The notes under the pieces are model-generated. The model worked only from the letters and a program-made list of their open reading frames with translations. It had not been told where the DNA came from and ran no database searches. A program made the translations under genes and the position numbers. A stretch of 10,863 nucleotides of DNA, from contig JAEZFY010000199.1 of NCBI GenBank assembly GCA_023417265.1, forward strand, positions 1 through 10,863, read 5' to 3'. The DNA is from Actinomycetes bacterium. GTDB lineage: Bacteria; Actinomycetota; Acidimicrobiia; Acidimicrobiales; Ilumatobacteraceae. Position 1 is the first letter of the stretch, and each line of letters opens with the position of its first letter. This document shows, in pieces, positions 1-6,342 of the stretch.

Positions 1-22
1 GTGCGGGTGGGGTGCTGGTGGT

Positions 23-43
23 GGGGTTGGGGTGGGGGTGGGG
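23..43 (+). other. G-quadruplex-prone G-run tract beyond tadC
   Basis: Bases 1-50 hold no gene that I can support. The plus strand is almost pure G and T, with four consecutive runs of at least four G at 23-26, 29-32, 34-38 and 40-43, separated by loops of 2, 1 and 1 bases. This fits the standard intramolecular G-quadruplex pattern with very short loops. The minus strand, which is the coding strand of the tad operon, carries the matching C-runs immediately after the tadC stop codon. It therefore lies between tadC and whatever gene follows to the left. Folding and function are inference. Confidence 0.55.
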
Positions 44-50
44 TGGACGG

Positions 51-536
51 CTACGGCGCCAGGCCGCGCAACGTCGAGAGGGCCCCGAGCAAGGCCGGGA
101 CGATCGCCAGCAGGACGAATCCGGGAAGCGTGCACACGACGAGCGGGAACGCCAGCCGAACGGGGAGCGTGCGGGCGTACTCCTCGGCGTGGCGGCGGCG
201 CTCGGTACGGGCATCCGCGGCGAGCCGGTCGAGCACCGGTTCGAGTGCCAGGCCGTACCGGTCGGCGGTGGCGAGCGCGTCGGCGAACGTCGCCGCTCGC
301 GGGCCGAGCCGCTCAGGGAAGGCCCCCAACGCGTCGGCGAGGCGGAGCCCGCGCTGGAGGCGGAGCACGACCTCGTCGACGACCGGACGCACATCGGGTG
401 GGGCGTGATGGCCGGCGATCGCGATCGCTGCCGACGGTGTCAGCCCGGCCCGGACGGCGACGATCACGAGCTCGATCAGGTCCGGCAAGGCGTGCACGGC
501 GTGCGCCTGGCGGCGACGGGCAGGGGCGCTGATCAC
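51..536 (-). CDS. tadC: TadC-like pilus assembly membrane protein (T2SSF domain)
   Basis: Second integral-membrane platform protein of the Tad/Flp pilus apparatus, expected to sit in the cytoplasmic membrane with TadB and couple the TadA ATPase to pilin assembly. The 161-residue product looks like a type II secretion F (GspF) domain. Its amphipathic N-terminal half includes residues about 18-42 (LPDLIELVIVAVRAGL) and a helical middle with ALATADRYG. A strongly hydrophobic segment lies near 124-155, close to the C-terminus. I chose the GTG at 536 because it overlaps the tadB stop in a GTGA, as at the other operon junctions; the frame is open further upstream but that part reads as tadB shadow. 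It is about half the length of proteobacterial TadC but similar to the compact actinobacterial versions (the Mycobacterium tuberculosis Rv3657c type). The gene is complete. Confidence 0.82.
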   Translation of the reverse strand: MISAPARRRQAHAVHALPDLIELVIVAVRAGLTPSAAIAIAGHHAPPDVRPVVDEVVLRLQRGLRLADALGAFPERLGPRAATFADALATADRYGLALEPVLDRLAADARTERRRHAEEYARTLPVRLAFPLVVCTLPGFVLLAIVPALLGALSTLRGLAP

Positions 537-1225
537 CGCGACCGACCGATGATGTGGGTCATCCAACGCCAACCGGCGGCGTTGAGCAGGGCACCGGCGA
601 CGATCGTCAGCGCACCGAGCGGTGTGGTGGCGATCGCCCGCACCGGGGCCGAGGTGACGAGCAGGAGCAGCAACATCGCCACCGGCAACCACGTCATGGC
701 GAGCGCTGACATACGTGCCTGCGCGCTGTGCGTGCGGCGATCGGCCCAATCGGCAGCGCGGGCGCGCAGTGTGGCCGCCGCTCGATCGAGTGGTTCGCCG
801 GGTGGCCCGCCGTTGGCCGCACAGGCCTGGAGGACCGTGCAGGCCAGCCGCAGGTCAGCGCTCGATGACGCGCTCGCGACGTGGTCGAGCGCGGCCGCCA
901 GCCCGGTACCGCGATCGAGCGCGAGGTGCAGTTCGGCGATCGCTCGGTGGGCGCCGACCGGCGCTGCGGTGGCGCGCAGGGCGGCCGCCAGCGTCGACCC
1001 GGAACGAACTGCACGTGCCAGGTCGGTGCACCACCGGGCCACCTCGTCGGGCCCGCACGCGCCGTGACGAGCGGGCCGTCGCGGCCACCGCCGGCGGGTC
1101 GCCAGCGGGTGTGCGTCGGGCGCGTCGCGGCAACCGGGGTTGGAGTGCTCGCGTCGGGGTGGTGCCGGGCGCAGCGCCGCGCCCGCGAGCACGACGGCCG
1201 CGGCGGCGGCCCAGGCGGCGCTCAT
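533..1225 (-). CDS. tadB: TadB-like pilus assembly membrane protein (T2SSF domain)
   Basis: Platform protein of the Tad/Flp pilus machine, predicted in the cytoplasmic membrane as partner of TadC and the TadA ATPase. The 230-residue product begins with a short hydrophobic helix (about 3-20). An Arg/Pro-rich cytoplasmic stretch follows, then a GspF-like helical domain (about 58-160, with DLARAVRSGSTLAAALRATA). Two C-terminal hydrophobic segments lie near 175-197 and 200-218. The ATG at 1225 overlaps the tadA stop in an ATGA, and the gene ends in a GTGA overlap with tadC, so all three should be translationally coupled. The same frame stays open far upstream, but that part is Arg/Pro/Gly-rich and antiparallel to nothing recognisable, so I treat it as a shadow of tadA. 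Short for the family overall, normal for actinobacterial clusters. Confidence 0.83.
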   Translation of the reverse strand: MSAAWAAAAAVVLAGAALRPAPPRREHSNPGCRDAPDAHPLATRRRWPRRPARHGACGPDEVARWCTDLARAVRSGSTLAAALRATAAPVGAHRAIAELHLALDRGTGLAAALDHVASASSSADLRLACTVLQACAANGGPPGEPLDRAAATLRARAADWADRRTHSAQARMSALAMTWLPVAMLLLLLVTSAPVRAIATTPLGALTIVAGALLNAAGWRWMTHIIGRSR

Positions 1226-2361
1226 GTGCCGACGCCCGGGGCTCGCAAGCGAGTTGGGTCGGCGAGCACGACGCTCGCGTCGGCGAGCGCGACGACCCGG
1301 GGTTCGTCGCCCGACTCGATCACTTCGGCGACTTCGCTGACGTAGCGCTCGCCGGTGCGCCGCCGGGCAACGTGGACGACGACGTCGAGTGAGCGCGTCA
1401 CCTGGCGGCGGATCGCCGCCAGCGGCCAGTTGCCGGCCGCCTGCATTACGAGCGTCTCCACGCGGCGGAGGGCGTCGACTGCCGAGTTGGCGTGGCACGT
1501 CGACAACGAGCCGTCGTGGCCGGTGTTGAGGGCCTCGACGACGGCGAGCACTTCGGGCCCACGGAACTCGCCGACCACGAGCCGGTCGGGACGCAGCCGT
1601 AGGGCCGCCCGGACGAGGTCGGCCAGGTACAGCGGTTGGACGGTGTCGGCGATCGGCCGCAGCGCTTCGAGCCGCACCGCGTGGCGGTCGCCGAAGCTCA
1701 GCTCGGCCGTGTCCTCGATCACCACCAGCCGGTCGGTCGCCGGCGTGCAGCGGGCGAGCGCGCCGAGCAGGGTGGTCTTGCCGGCCGACGTGGCCCCGCT
1801 GACGAGGATGTTGGCGCGTCCGCGGACGAGGCGCTCGAGCAGCGCCGCGACCGGCGCAGGCGCGAAGGCCGCCAGCGGAACCTGGCGCGCCCGGTGCCGC
1901 CGGATCGACAGCGCCGTGCCGTCGAGTGCGACCGGTGCGACGACGGCGCACACCCGGGCACCATCGGGCAAGCGCGCATCGACCACCGGATGGGTGCGGT
2001 CGAGGCGCTTGCCGAGCGGAGCCAAGATCCGTTCGAGGACGACGTCGACGACGCCCGGCGGCAGCGCGCCGACGTGGGCCAAGGCCCCGTCCCGGTCGAC
2101 CCACACCTCGCAACCCGCATTGACCATCACCTCGTCGACGTCGGGATCGCGGAGGTGCTCGTCGAGTGCGTCGAGGCCGGTCAAGCGGGCCACGACGCGG
2201 GCGATCGCCTGCTCGCGAGCTTGCTCGCTGAGCAGCGGCGCCAGTCGGTCGACCTGTCGCGCAGCGACCACCTGGGCGTCGCCTGGCTCGCCGGCCGCGG
2301 CCCGGCACACCTCGGCGACGAGCGCGTCGAGCGCGCCGGGAGTGTTCGTGGGAGCGGTCAC
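1222..2361 (-). CDS. tadA: TadA/CpaF secretion ATPase
   Basis: Hexameric traffic ATPase of the GspE/VirB11 superfamily, CpaF branch, which powers assembly of Flp/Tad pili from the cytoplasmic face of the membrane. The 379-residue protein has an N-terminal domain typical of CpaF (HLRDPDVDEVMVN near 69-81). The nucleotide-binding domain follows: Walker A GATSAGKTT at 189-197, the acidic box VVIEDTAEL at 213-221, Walker B-type LVVGEFRGPE at 261-270, and the histidine box GHDGSLSTCHANS at 281-293. All catalytic boxes appear intact. The GTG at 2361 overlaps the tadZ stop (GTGA); no purine-rich Shine-Dalgarno alternative was obvious, so coupling to tadZ probably sets the start. CpaF sequences are highly conserved, so the family call is firm. 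Confidence 0.95.
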   Translation of the reverse strand: MTAPTNTPGALDALVAEVCRAAAGEPGDAQVVAARQVDRLAPLLSEQAREQAIARVVARLTGLDALDEHLRDPDVDEVMVNAGCEVWVDRDGALAHVGALPPGVVDVVLERILAPLGKRLDRTHPVVDARLPDGARVCAVVAPVALDGTALSIRRHRARQVPLAAFAPAPVAALLERLVRGRANILVSGATSAGKTTLLGALARCTPATDRLVVIEDTAELSFGDRHAVRLEALRPIADTVQPLYLADLVRAALRLRPDRLVVGEFRGPEVLAVVEALNTGHDGSLSTCHANSAVDALRRVETLVMQAAGNWPLAAIRRQVTRSLDVVVHVARRRTGERYVSEVAEVIESGDEPRVVALADASVVLADPTRLRAPGVGT

Positions 2362-3020
2362 GCGACCTCGCCGAGCATCTCGGTGGTGGCGGGCAGGGCG
2401 GCGAGCGGCCGCCGCAGCCCGGCCGGAATCCGGCTGAGCAACAGCCCGGCGTCGACCGCCCGGGCGATCGCCGGATCGAGCAGGATGACGGCCACCACGG
2501 GCACACCGAGGTGGTGCTCGAGGTCGTCGACGCCAAGCCGCCGGCCCGGCTCTTCGACGAGGATCACGCCCGTCGGCGCGGCGCCGCTGTGGCGCACGGC
2601 AGCCATCAGGTTGAGGTAGCAGTTGCGCACGACCAAGAGCCGCGTGTGTGCCACCGCCGCAAGCGCCGGAGGGGGTGGCCCCGTGCCGGCGTCGACGACG
2701 ACAGAGCGCGGGTCGCCGGCCAGGCGGGCAGCGAGCTCGCCCCACCGAGCGTGGCCGGGTACGTGGGCGCTACCGCCGCGCGGGAGCAGGCTGACGCGTT
2801 CGGAAATGGACAGCTCGAGCGCCGCCAGACGCTCGCTGGAGGCGTCGGCGGCAAGCCAGTCGGCGACCCCCGGCGCGGGCGCGCCGGGAAGTCCGAGGGC
2901 CAGCGGCTGGGCTCCCGCCAGGTCGACGAGCAGGGTCGGTGTGGAGTAGGAAAGGGCCAGCCCAGCAGCGGTCACCGTGGTGCCGCTACCGCCTTTGGCT
3001 GCCCAACACAGGGTGAGCAT
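2358..3020 (-). CDS. tadZ: TadZ/CpaE-like ParA-family ATPase with atypical P-loop
   Basis: ParA/MinD-superfamily protein of the TadZ/CpaE type, which in Tad systems places the pilus machine, typically at a cell pole. The 220-residue product opens directly with the deviant Walker A AKGGSGTT (residues 8-15). The signature lysine (K9) is present, but the usual second P-loop lysine of KGGxGK[T/S] is a threonine (T14). A Walker A'-like VDLAG (33-37) and a Walker B-like SVVVDAG (106-112) follow. The receiver-like N-terminal domain of many CpaE proteins is absent. I chose the ATG at 3020 because a GGAGG sits six bases upstream; a GTG at 3041 would place that GGAGG inside the coding region. First gene of the tad operon, divergent from the GTVSW-repeat gene. 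ATP hydrolysis is uncertain because of the missing lysine. Confidence 0.82.
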   Translation of the reverse strand: MLTLCWAAKGGSGTTVTAAGLALSYSTPTLLVDLAGAQPLALGLPGAPAPGVADWLAADASSERLAALELSISERVSLLPRGGSAHVPGHARWGELAARLAGDPRSVVVDAGTGPPPPALAAVAHTRLLVVRNCYLNLMAAVRHSGAAPTGVILVEEPGRRLGVDDLEHHLGVPVVAVILLDPAIARAVDAGLLLSRIPAGLRRPLAALPATTEMLGEVA

Positions 3021-3026
3021 TCGGAG

Positions 3027-3031
3027 CCTCC
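3027..3031 (-). promoter_or_regulatory. Ribosome binding site deciding the tadZ start
   Basis: On the minus strand a perfect GGAGG lies six bases before the ATG at 3020. It favours that ATG over the in-frame GTG at 3041 and is the only strong Shine-Dalgarno sequence within the four-gene tad cluster. The downstream three genes start inside the preceding stop codons. Confidence 0.7.
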
Positions 3032-3115
3032 GTCGACGCACAGAGCGGATGGAGGGGAAGCCGGCCGGGCGGACGCTAGGCGACCGTTAGCACGCCGCCA
3101 CCGAGTCCCCGTGGC

Positions 3116-3151
3116 AATTCTCTGGATTCTCTCAAAAGTTTGTGTAAAATC
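3116..3151 (+). promoter_or_regulatory. AT-rich island in the tadZ / GTVSW-gene divergent region
   Basis: The 3021-3242 region holds no gene. In its middle is a patch of about 36 bases that is clearly AT-richer than everything around it. It contains a -10-like TAAAAT at 3145-3150 reading toward the GTVSW gene, which would leave a leader of about 85 bases, and a 7-base direct repeat ATTCTCT at 3117-3123 and 3126-3132 (9-base period). No convincing -35 box stands at 16-18 bases from TAAAAT, and I could not place a clear minus-strand promoter for tadZ. Probable shared control region; exact promoters uncertain. Confidence 0.45.
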
Positions 3152-3200
3152 TCCCCTCTGCGTTGGACACACCACGCAGCGTGCCAGTACGACGTGCCGT

Positions 3201-3219
3201 GAGTTCTTTGCGTGAACTC
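3201..3219 (+). repeat. Inverted repeat in the leader of the GTVSW gene
   Basis: GAGTTC (3201-3206) and GAACTC (3214-3219) form a perfect 6-base inverted repeat with a 7-base spacer, ending 12 bases before the AAGGA ribosome binding site of the downstream gene. It could be an operator for a dimeric regulator or an RNA hairpin near the start of translation. No U-run follows, so it does not look like an intrinsic terminator. Confidence 0.45.
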
Positions 3220-3242
3220 CCCACACACAACAAGGATGCGCC

Positions 3243-3599
3243 ATGACGATCTCCCTCTCCGCGACCCCTGTCTCGGCCCCGGTCGCCAACAAGCGGCTCA
3301 CCACCGCCACGTTGGCCACCCTGTTCGCCGTCGGGTCGGTGGCGTTCGTGGCCCTCTGGGCAGCGGTCGTGACCGGGGTGCCGGCGCTGATCGGCACCGT
3401 CTCATGGGGCACCGTCTCATGGGGCACCGTGTCCTGGGGCACCGTCAGCTGGGGCACCGTCAGCTGGGGCACCGTGTCCTGGGGTGCGCTGACCGAGCTC
3501 GCCACCGTGTCGTGGGGTGCGCTCACCCAGCTCGCCACGGTCTCGTGGGGCACGGTCAGCTGGGGCACCGTGTCGTGGGGCACGGTGAGCTGGGGCTGA
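3243..3599 (+). CDS. Small single-pass membrane protein with GTVSW pentapeptide repeats
   Basis: 118 residues; I recognise no named family. Residues 1-18 are polar and end in a basic NKR. A hydrophobic helix spans about 20-50 and ends in GVPALI. Residues 51-118 are entirely repeats: six GTVSW units, one GALTELATVSW, one GALTQLATVSW, three GTVSW units and a terminal G. The basic residues before the helix predict an N-in topology with the repeats outside the membrane. The start is firm: AAGGA at 3232-3236, six bases before the ATG, follows a leader of about 85 bases. The gene is divergent from the tad operon and upstream of a c-di-GMP enzyme, so a role at the cell surface is a reasonable inference. 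It is not a normal Flp pilin, because no prepilin-peptidase G/xxxxE site precedes the hydrophobic helix. No Cys, no charge in the repeats except one Glu. Confidence 0.85.
   Translation: MTISLSATPVSAPVANKRLTTATLATLFAVGSVAFVALWAAVVTGVPALIGTVSWGTVSWGTVSWGTVSWGTVSWGTVSWGALTELATVSWGALTQLATVSWGTVSWGTVSWGTVSWG
3393..3596 (+). repeat. 15-bp period in-frame tandem repeat (GTVSW)
   Basis: Eleven TVSW-coding units on a basic 15-bp period, two of them lengthened to 33 bp by an ALTELA/ALTQLA insert. Units 1 and 2 are identical in DNA, as are 4 and 5, and 3 and 6, giving the order A-A-B-C-C-B; the later units are all different. The serine codon varies between TCA, TCC, TCG and AGC along the array. Because the unit length is a multiple of three, copy-number change would alter protein length without frameshift. 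Confidence 0.9.
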
Positions 3600-3717
3600 C
3601 CCCCGGCTGAGTCCGCCGCCACCGCTCTGTCCAGGGCGGATGCAGCGACGCTCGAAACCCGCTGGGACTCGTGCGGGACAGTAGCGTGACCGGCACACGC
3701 GCGCCCGAGGAGACCCT

Positions 3718-6342
3718 GTGCTCACAGCGGATGCGTCGGACCAGCCAGCGGCCGACCACGCCAACCTGACATCACCGCCCCGCCGGGCTGTGCCGCGAGT
3801 CTCCGCCGAGGCGCGGGTGATGTGGCTGGCGGTCGCGATCGGCGCCGTCGCTGCGGTCGGGCTGGCGATCCCGTGGGTGCGCGAGCACCCCGGCTGGCGG
3901 GACGACGCGATCTGGGCGGTACCTGCCGCAGTCATCCTCTTCGGTGTCTTCGAGTACGCCGTCTTCAACCTCCACTTCCGTGGAGAGCCGGTGTCGGTTG
4001 CGCTCGGTGAAGTACCGATCGCGTTGGCGATCGTGTTCCTGTCTCCCCCGGTCGGGGTGCTCGCGCGCATCCCGCTCGCCTTCGCCGTCCTGGTGCTGCT
4101 GCGCCGCAATCCCTGGTTCAAGGTCGCCTTCAACCTGGCCCTGTTCTCCTTCGAGGTCGTCCTTGCCAGCGCCGTCTATCGCGGGCTGACCGAATGGTGG
4201 GGCGACTCGCTGGCCGCGGTCGTCGGGGCGGCGACGCTCGCGGTGATGCTGCTGTCGCCCGCCGCGGTGGTGCTGGTCTCGGCCGCGATCGCCCAGTTCG
4301 GCGGTGGCTTCGCGACCCGAGCGATCACCGAGTTGCGCGCCACCTGGTGGATCACGATCGTCAACTCCGGCGTCGCCGCGATGGTCGTCGCCCTGACGAT
4401 CATCTCCCCACCCCTCGGGTTGCTCGGCCTCGCCCCGCTCTTCGGCATCTGGTACGTACAGTGGCAGTACGGCGAGCAGATCCAGCGGCTGCGCGATCTC
4501 GATGCGGTGCACGGGTTCGCCGGGCGGGTCGGCGGCACGCTCGACCTCGTCGAGATCGGCGACACGGCCGCCGCCGAGACGCAACGGTTGCTGCGTGCTC
4601 AAGGCGCCGCGCTCGTCCGGTTCGACCTCGGGGTCGCCGCCGACACGCACCTCGCCGGCGACGTGCCGCTCGTGCTGCCGGCCGCCGTCGACGCGGCCGG
4701 GTGGACCGACATACTCGCCACGCCGGGAGCCCGTCTGTTCACGGCCGACGCGCTCCGCCAAGCCGGCGTGTTCGAGTCGATCGGGGCGTCGGTCATCGTC
4801 GCCCCGATCCACGATGCCGAAGGCCCGCAGGCGGTGTTGATCGCGGTCGAGCGGCTGGAACAGTCGCACCGCTTCGACGCCGCCGACGTCGGTCGCCTCG
4901 ACAACCTGGCTACCCAGCTCGCCACGAGTCTGCGGCGCGGTCTGCTCCACGAACGGCTCGAGTACGAAGCCCGCCACGACGCGCTGACCGACCTCCCCAA
5001 CCGCACGCTGTTCGAGCGCTTCGTGAGCGAGGCCGTTGGCCGCCACGAGCCGCTCGCGGTGTGCGTGCTGATGCTCGACCTCGATCGCTTCAAAGAGGTC
5101 AACGACACGCTCGGCCACCACGCCGGCGACGCCGTGCTGGTGGCCTTCGCCGATCGGGTTGCCAAGCTGTTGCTGCCTGGCGATGTGCTCTCGCGGCTGG
5201 CGGGCGACGAGTTCGCGTTGCTGTGCCGGCGGCGCACGCTGGCCGAGGTCGCCACGTTCGCCGCCGACATCGTCAGCGTCGCCGGCGAGCCCGTCATGGT
5301 CGACGAGCTCGAGATCGTCGTCACCGCCAGCGTCGGCGCGGCGCAGATCCTGCCCGACGACACCGATGCCGTGCAGCCGATGCGGCGCGCCGACATCGCC
5401 ATGTACAACGCCAAGTGGCAGCGCAGCGGCGTCGAGTTCTACCGCGACGAGATCGATCGGCGCACCCCCGCCCGCCTGTCGATGCTCGGCGACCTGCGCC
5501 ACGCGATCCACGAGGACCAACTCGACGTCGTCTACCAGCCGAAGCTGTCGATCGTCACGGGGCACGTGATCGGGCTCGAGGCGTTGGTGCGCTGGGACCA
5601 CCCGACGCGTGGCATCGTGCCGCCCTCGGAGTTCGTCCGGGTCGCCGAGGACACGGGCCTGATCAAGGAGCTCACCGACCTCGTGCTCAGCCGCGGTATC
5701 GCCCAGCTGGCCGCGCTCCGCGCCGTCGGCCTCGGCACGGGCATCGCCGTCAACGTGTCGACCCACGACTTGTTCGACGTCCGCCTTCCCGAGCGCGTCG
5801 GTGGCTACCTCGCCGCGCACTCGATCCCGGGCGACCTGCTGACGCTCGAGATCACCGAGACGTCGCTGTTCGTCGACGCCCCGCGCACCCGCGCCACGAT
5901 CGACGGGTTGCACGCCGTCGGCCTGCGGATGGCGATCGACGACTTCGGCACGGGCTACTCGTCGCTGGCATATCTGCGCCAACTCCCGGTGCACGAGCTC
6001 AAGATCGACGGTTCGTTCGTGACGGGCATGCTCGCCGATGCCCAAGACGAGGTCATCGTGCGCTCCACGATCGACCTCGGGCACAACCTCGGTCTGCAAG
6101 TGGTGGCCGAAGGCGTCGAGTCGTTCGAGGTCCTGCGGCGGCTCGCCGAGTCGGGATGCGACATCGCCCAGGGCTTCTGCATCAGCCAACCGATCGTCGC
6201 CGCCGAGCTGGAGGGGTGGCTGCGCCGCGTGCGCGCCGCCGAGGCGGCCGGCGAAGCGCTGCCGTGGTCCGACGCAGTGGCCGCGGCACCCCCGCGTCTC
6301 GCCCCACCGACGCGGCATGTTCAGGCCGTGCGCGGGCCGTAG
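3718..6342 (+). CDS. Membrane-anchored GGDEF-EAL c-di-GMP turnover protein
   Basis: Predicted bifunctional c-di-GMP enzyme of 874 residues. Residues about 34-246 form a multi-helix membrane sensor domain that I cannot assign to a MASE type with certainty. A GAF-like region follows (about 262-408). The GGDEF domain (about 415-575) has LDLDRFKEVND at 453-463 and the signature as AGDEF at 495-499. The EAL domain (about 588-838) has EALVR at 621-625, NVS at 679-681, EITET at 711-715, DDFGTGYSS at 741-749, KID at 762-764 and AEG at 798-800, so the phosphodiesterase site looks complete. The I-site position before AGDEF reads LPGD rather than RxxD, so product inhibition is unlikely. AGDEF variants are known in active cyclases, so synthesis remains possible. 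Start GTG at 3718 with GAGGAG at 3707-3712, five bases upstream. Ligand of the sensor is unknown. Confidence 0.95.
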   Translation: MLTADASDQPAADHANLTSPPRRAVPRVSAEARVMWLAVAIGAVAAVGLAIPWVREHPGWRDDAIWAVPAAVILFGVFEYAVFNLHFRGEPVSVALGEVPIALAIVFLSPPVGVLARIPLAFAVLVLLRRNPWFKVAFNLALFSFEVVLASAVYRGLTEWWGDSLAAVVGAATLAVMLLSPAAVVLVSAAIAQFGGGFATRAITELRATWWITIVNSGVAAMVVALTIISPPLGLLGLAPLFGIWYVQWQYGEQIQRLRDLDAVHGFAGRVGGTLDLVEIGDTAAAETQRLLRAQGAALVRFDLGVAADTHLAGDVPLVLPAAVDAAGWTDILATPGARLFTADALRQAGVFESIGASVIVAPIHDAEGPQAVLIAVERLEQSHRFDAADVGRLDNLATQLATSLRRGLLHERLEYEARHDALTDLPNRTLFERFVSEAVGRHEPLAVCVLMLDLDRFKEVNDTLGHHAGDAVLVAFADRVAKLLLPGDVLSRLAGDEFALLCRRRTLAEVATFAADIVSVAGEPVMVDELEIVVTASVGAAQILPDDTDAVQPMRRADIAMYNAKWQRSGVEFYRDEIDRRTPARLSMLGDLRHAIHEDQLDVVYQPKLSIVTGHVIGLEALVRWDHPTRGIVPPSEFVRVAEDTGLIKELTDLVLSRGIAQLAALRAVGLGTGIAVNVSTHDLFDVRLPERVGGYLAAHSIPGDLLTLEITETSLFVDAPRTRATIDGLHAVGLRMAIDDFGTGYSSLAYLRQLPVHELKIDGSFVTGMLADAQDEVIVRSTIDLGHNLGLQVVAEGVESFEVLRRLAESGCDIAQGFCISQPIVAAELEGWLRRVRAAEAAGEALPWSDAVAAAPPRLAPPTRHVQAVRGP

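Noticed and set aside
12..1067. Long plus-strand reading frame opposite tadC/tadB
   Set aside because: Arg/Ala/Ser/Pro-rich translation without domain pattern; antisense to genes with clear T2SSF and hydrophobic features. Typical high-GC shadow.
1355..2437. Plus-strand reading frame opposite tadA
   Set aside because: Low-complexity Arg/Ser/Ala translation opposite a well-conserved CpaF ATPase; no ribosome binding site.
3157..3242. c-di-GMP riboswitch in the leader of the GTVSW gene
   Set aside because: Considered because of the nearby GGDEF-EAL gene, but I see none of the conserved GEMM-type sequence elements, only a simple inverted repeat.
3393..3596. Possible CRISPR or minisatellite array
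   Set aside because: The 15-bp units have no spacers and are in frame in a gene with its own ribosome binding site; explained as a protein repeat.
3243..3599. GTVSW protein as the Flp pilin of the tad operon
   Set aside because: Transcribed the other way from tadZ, no prepilin-peptidase site before the helix, and the repeat follows rather than precedes the hydrophobic segment.
3612..3640. TCCGCC ... GGCGGA as terminator of the GTVSW gene
   Set aside because: Only a 6-base stem with a 17-base loop and no T-run; too weak in DNA of this GC content.
3772..6318. Very long minus-strand reading frame across the GGDEF-EAL gene
   Set aside because: His/Asp/Arg/Gly-rich translation with no recognisable motifs; mirror of a gene with complete GGDEF and EAL signatures.
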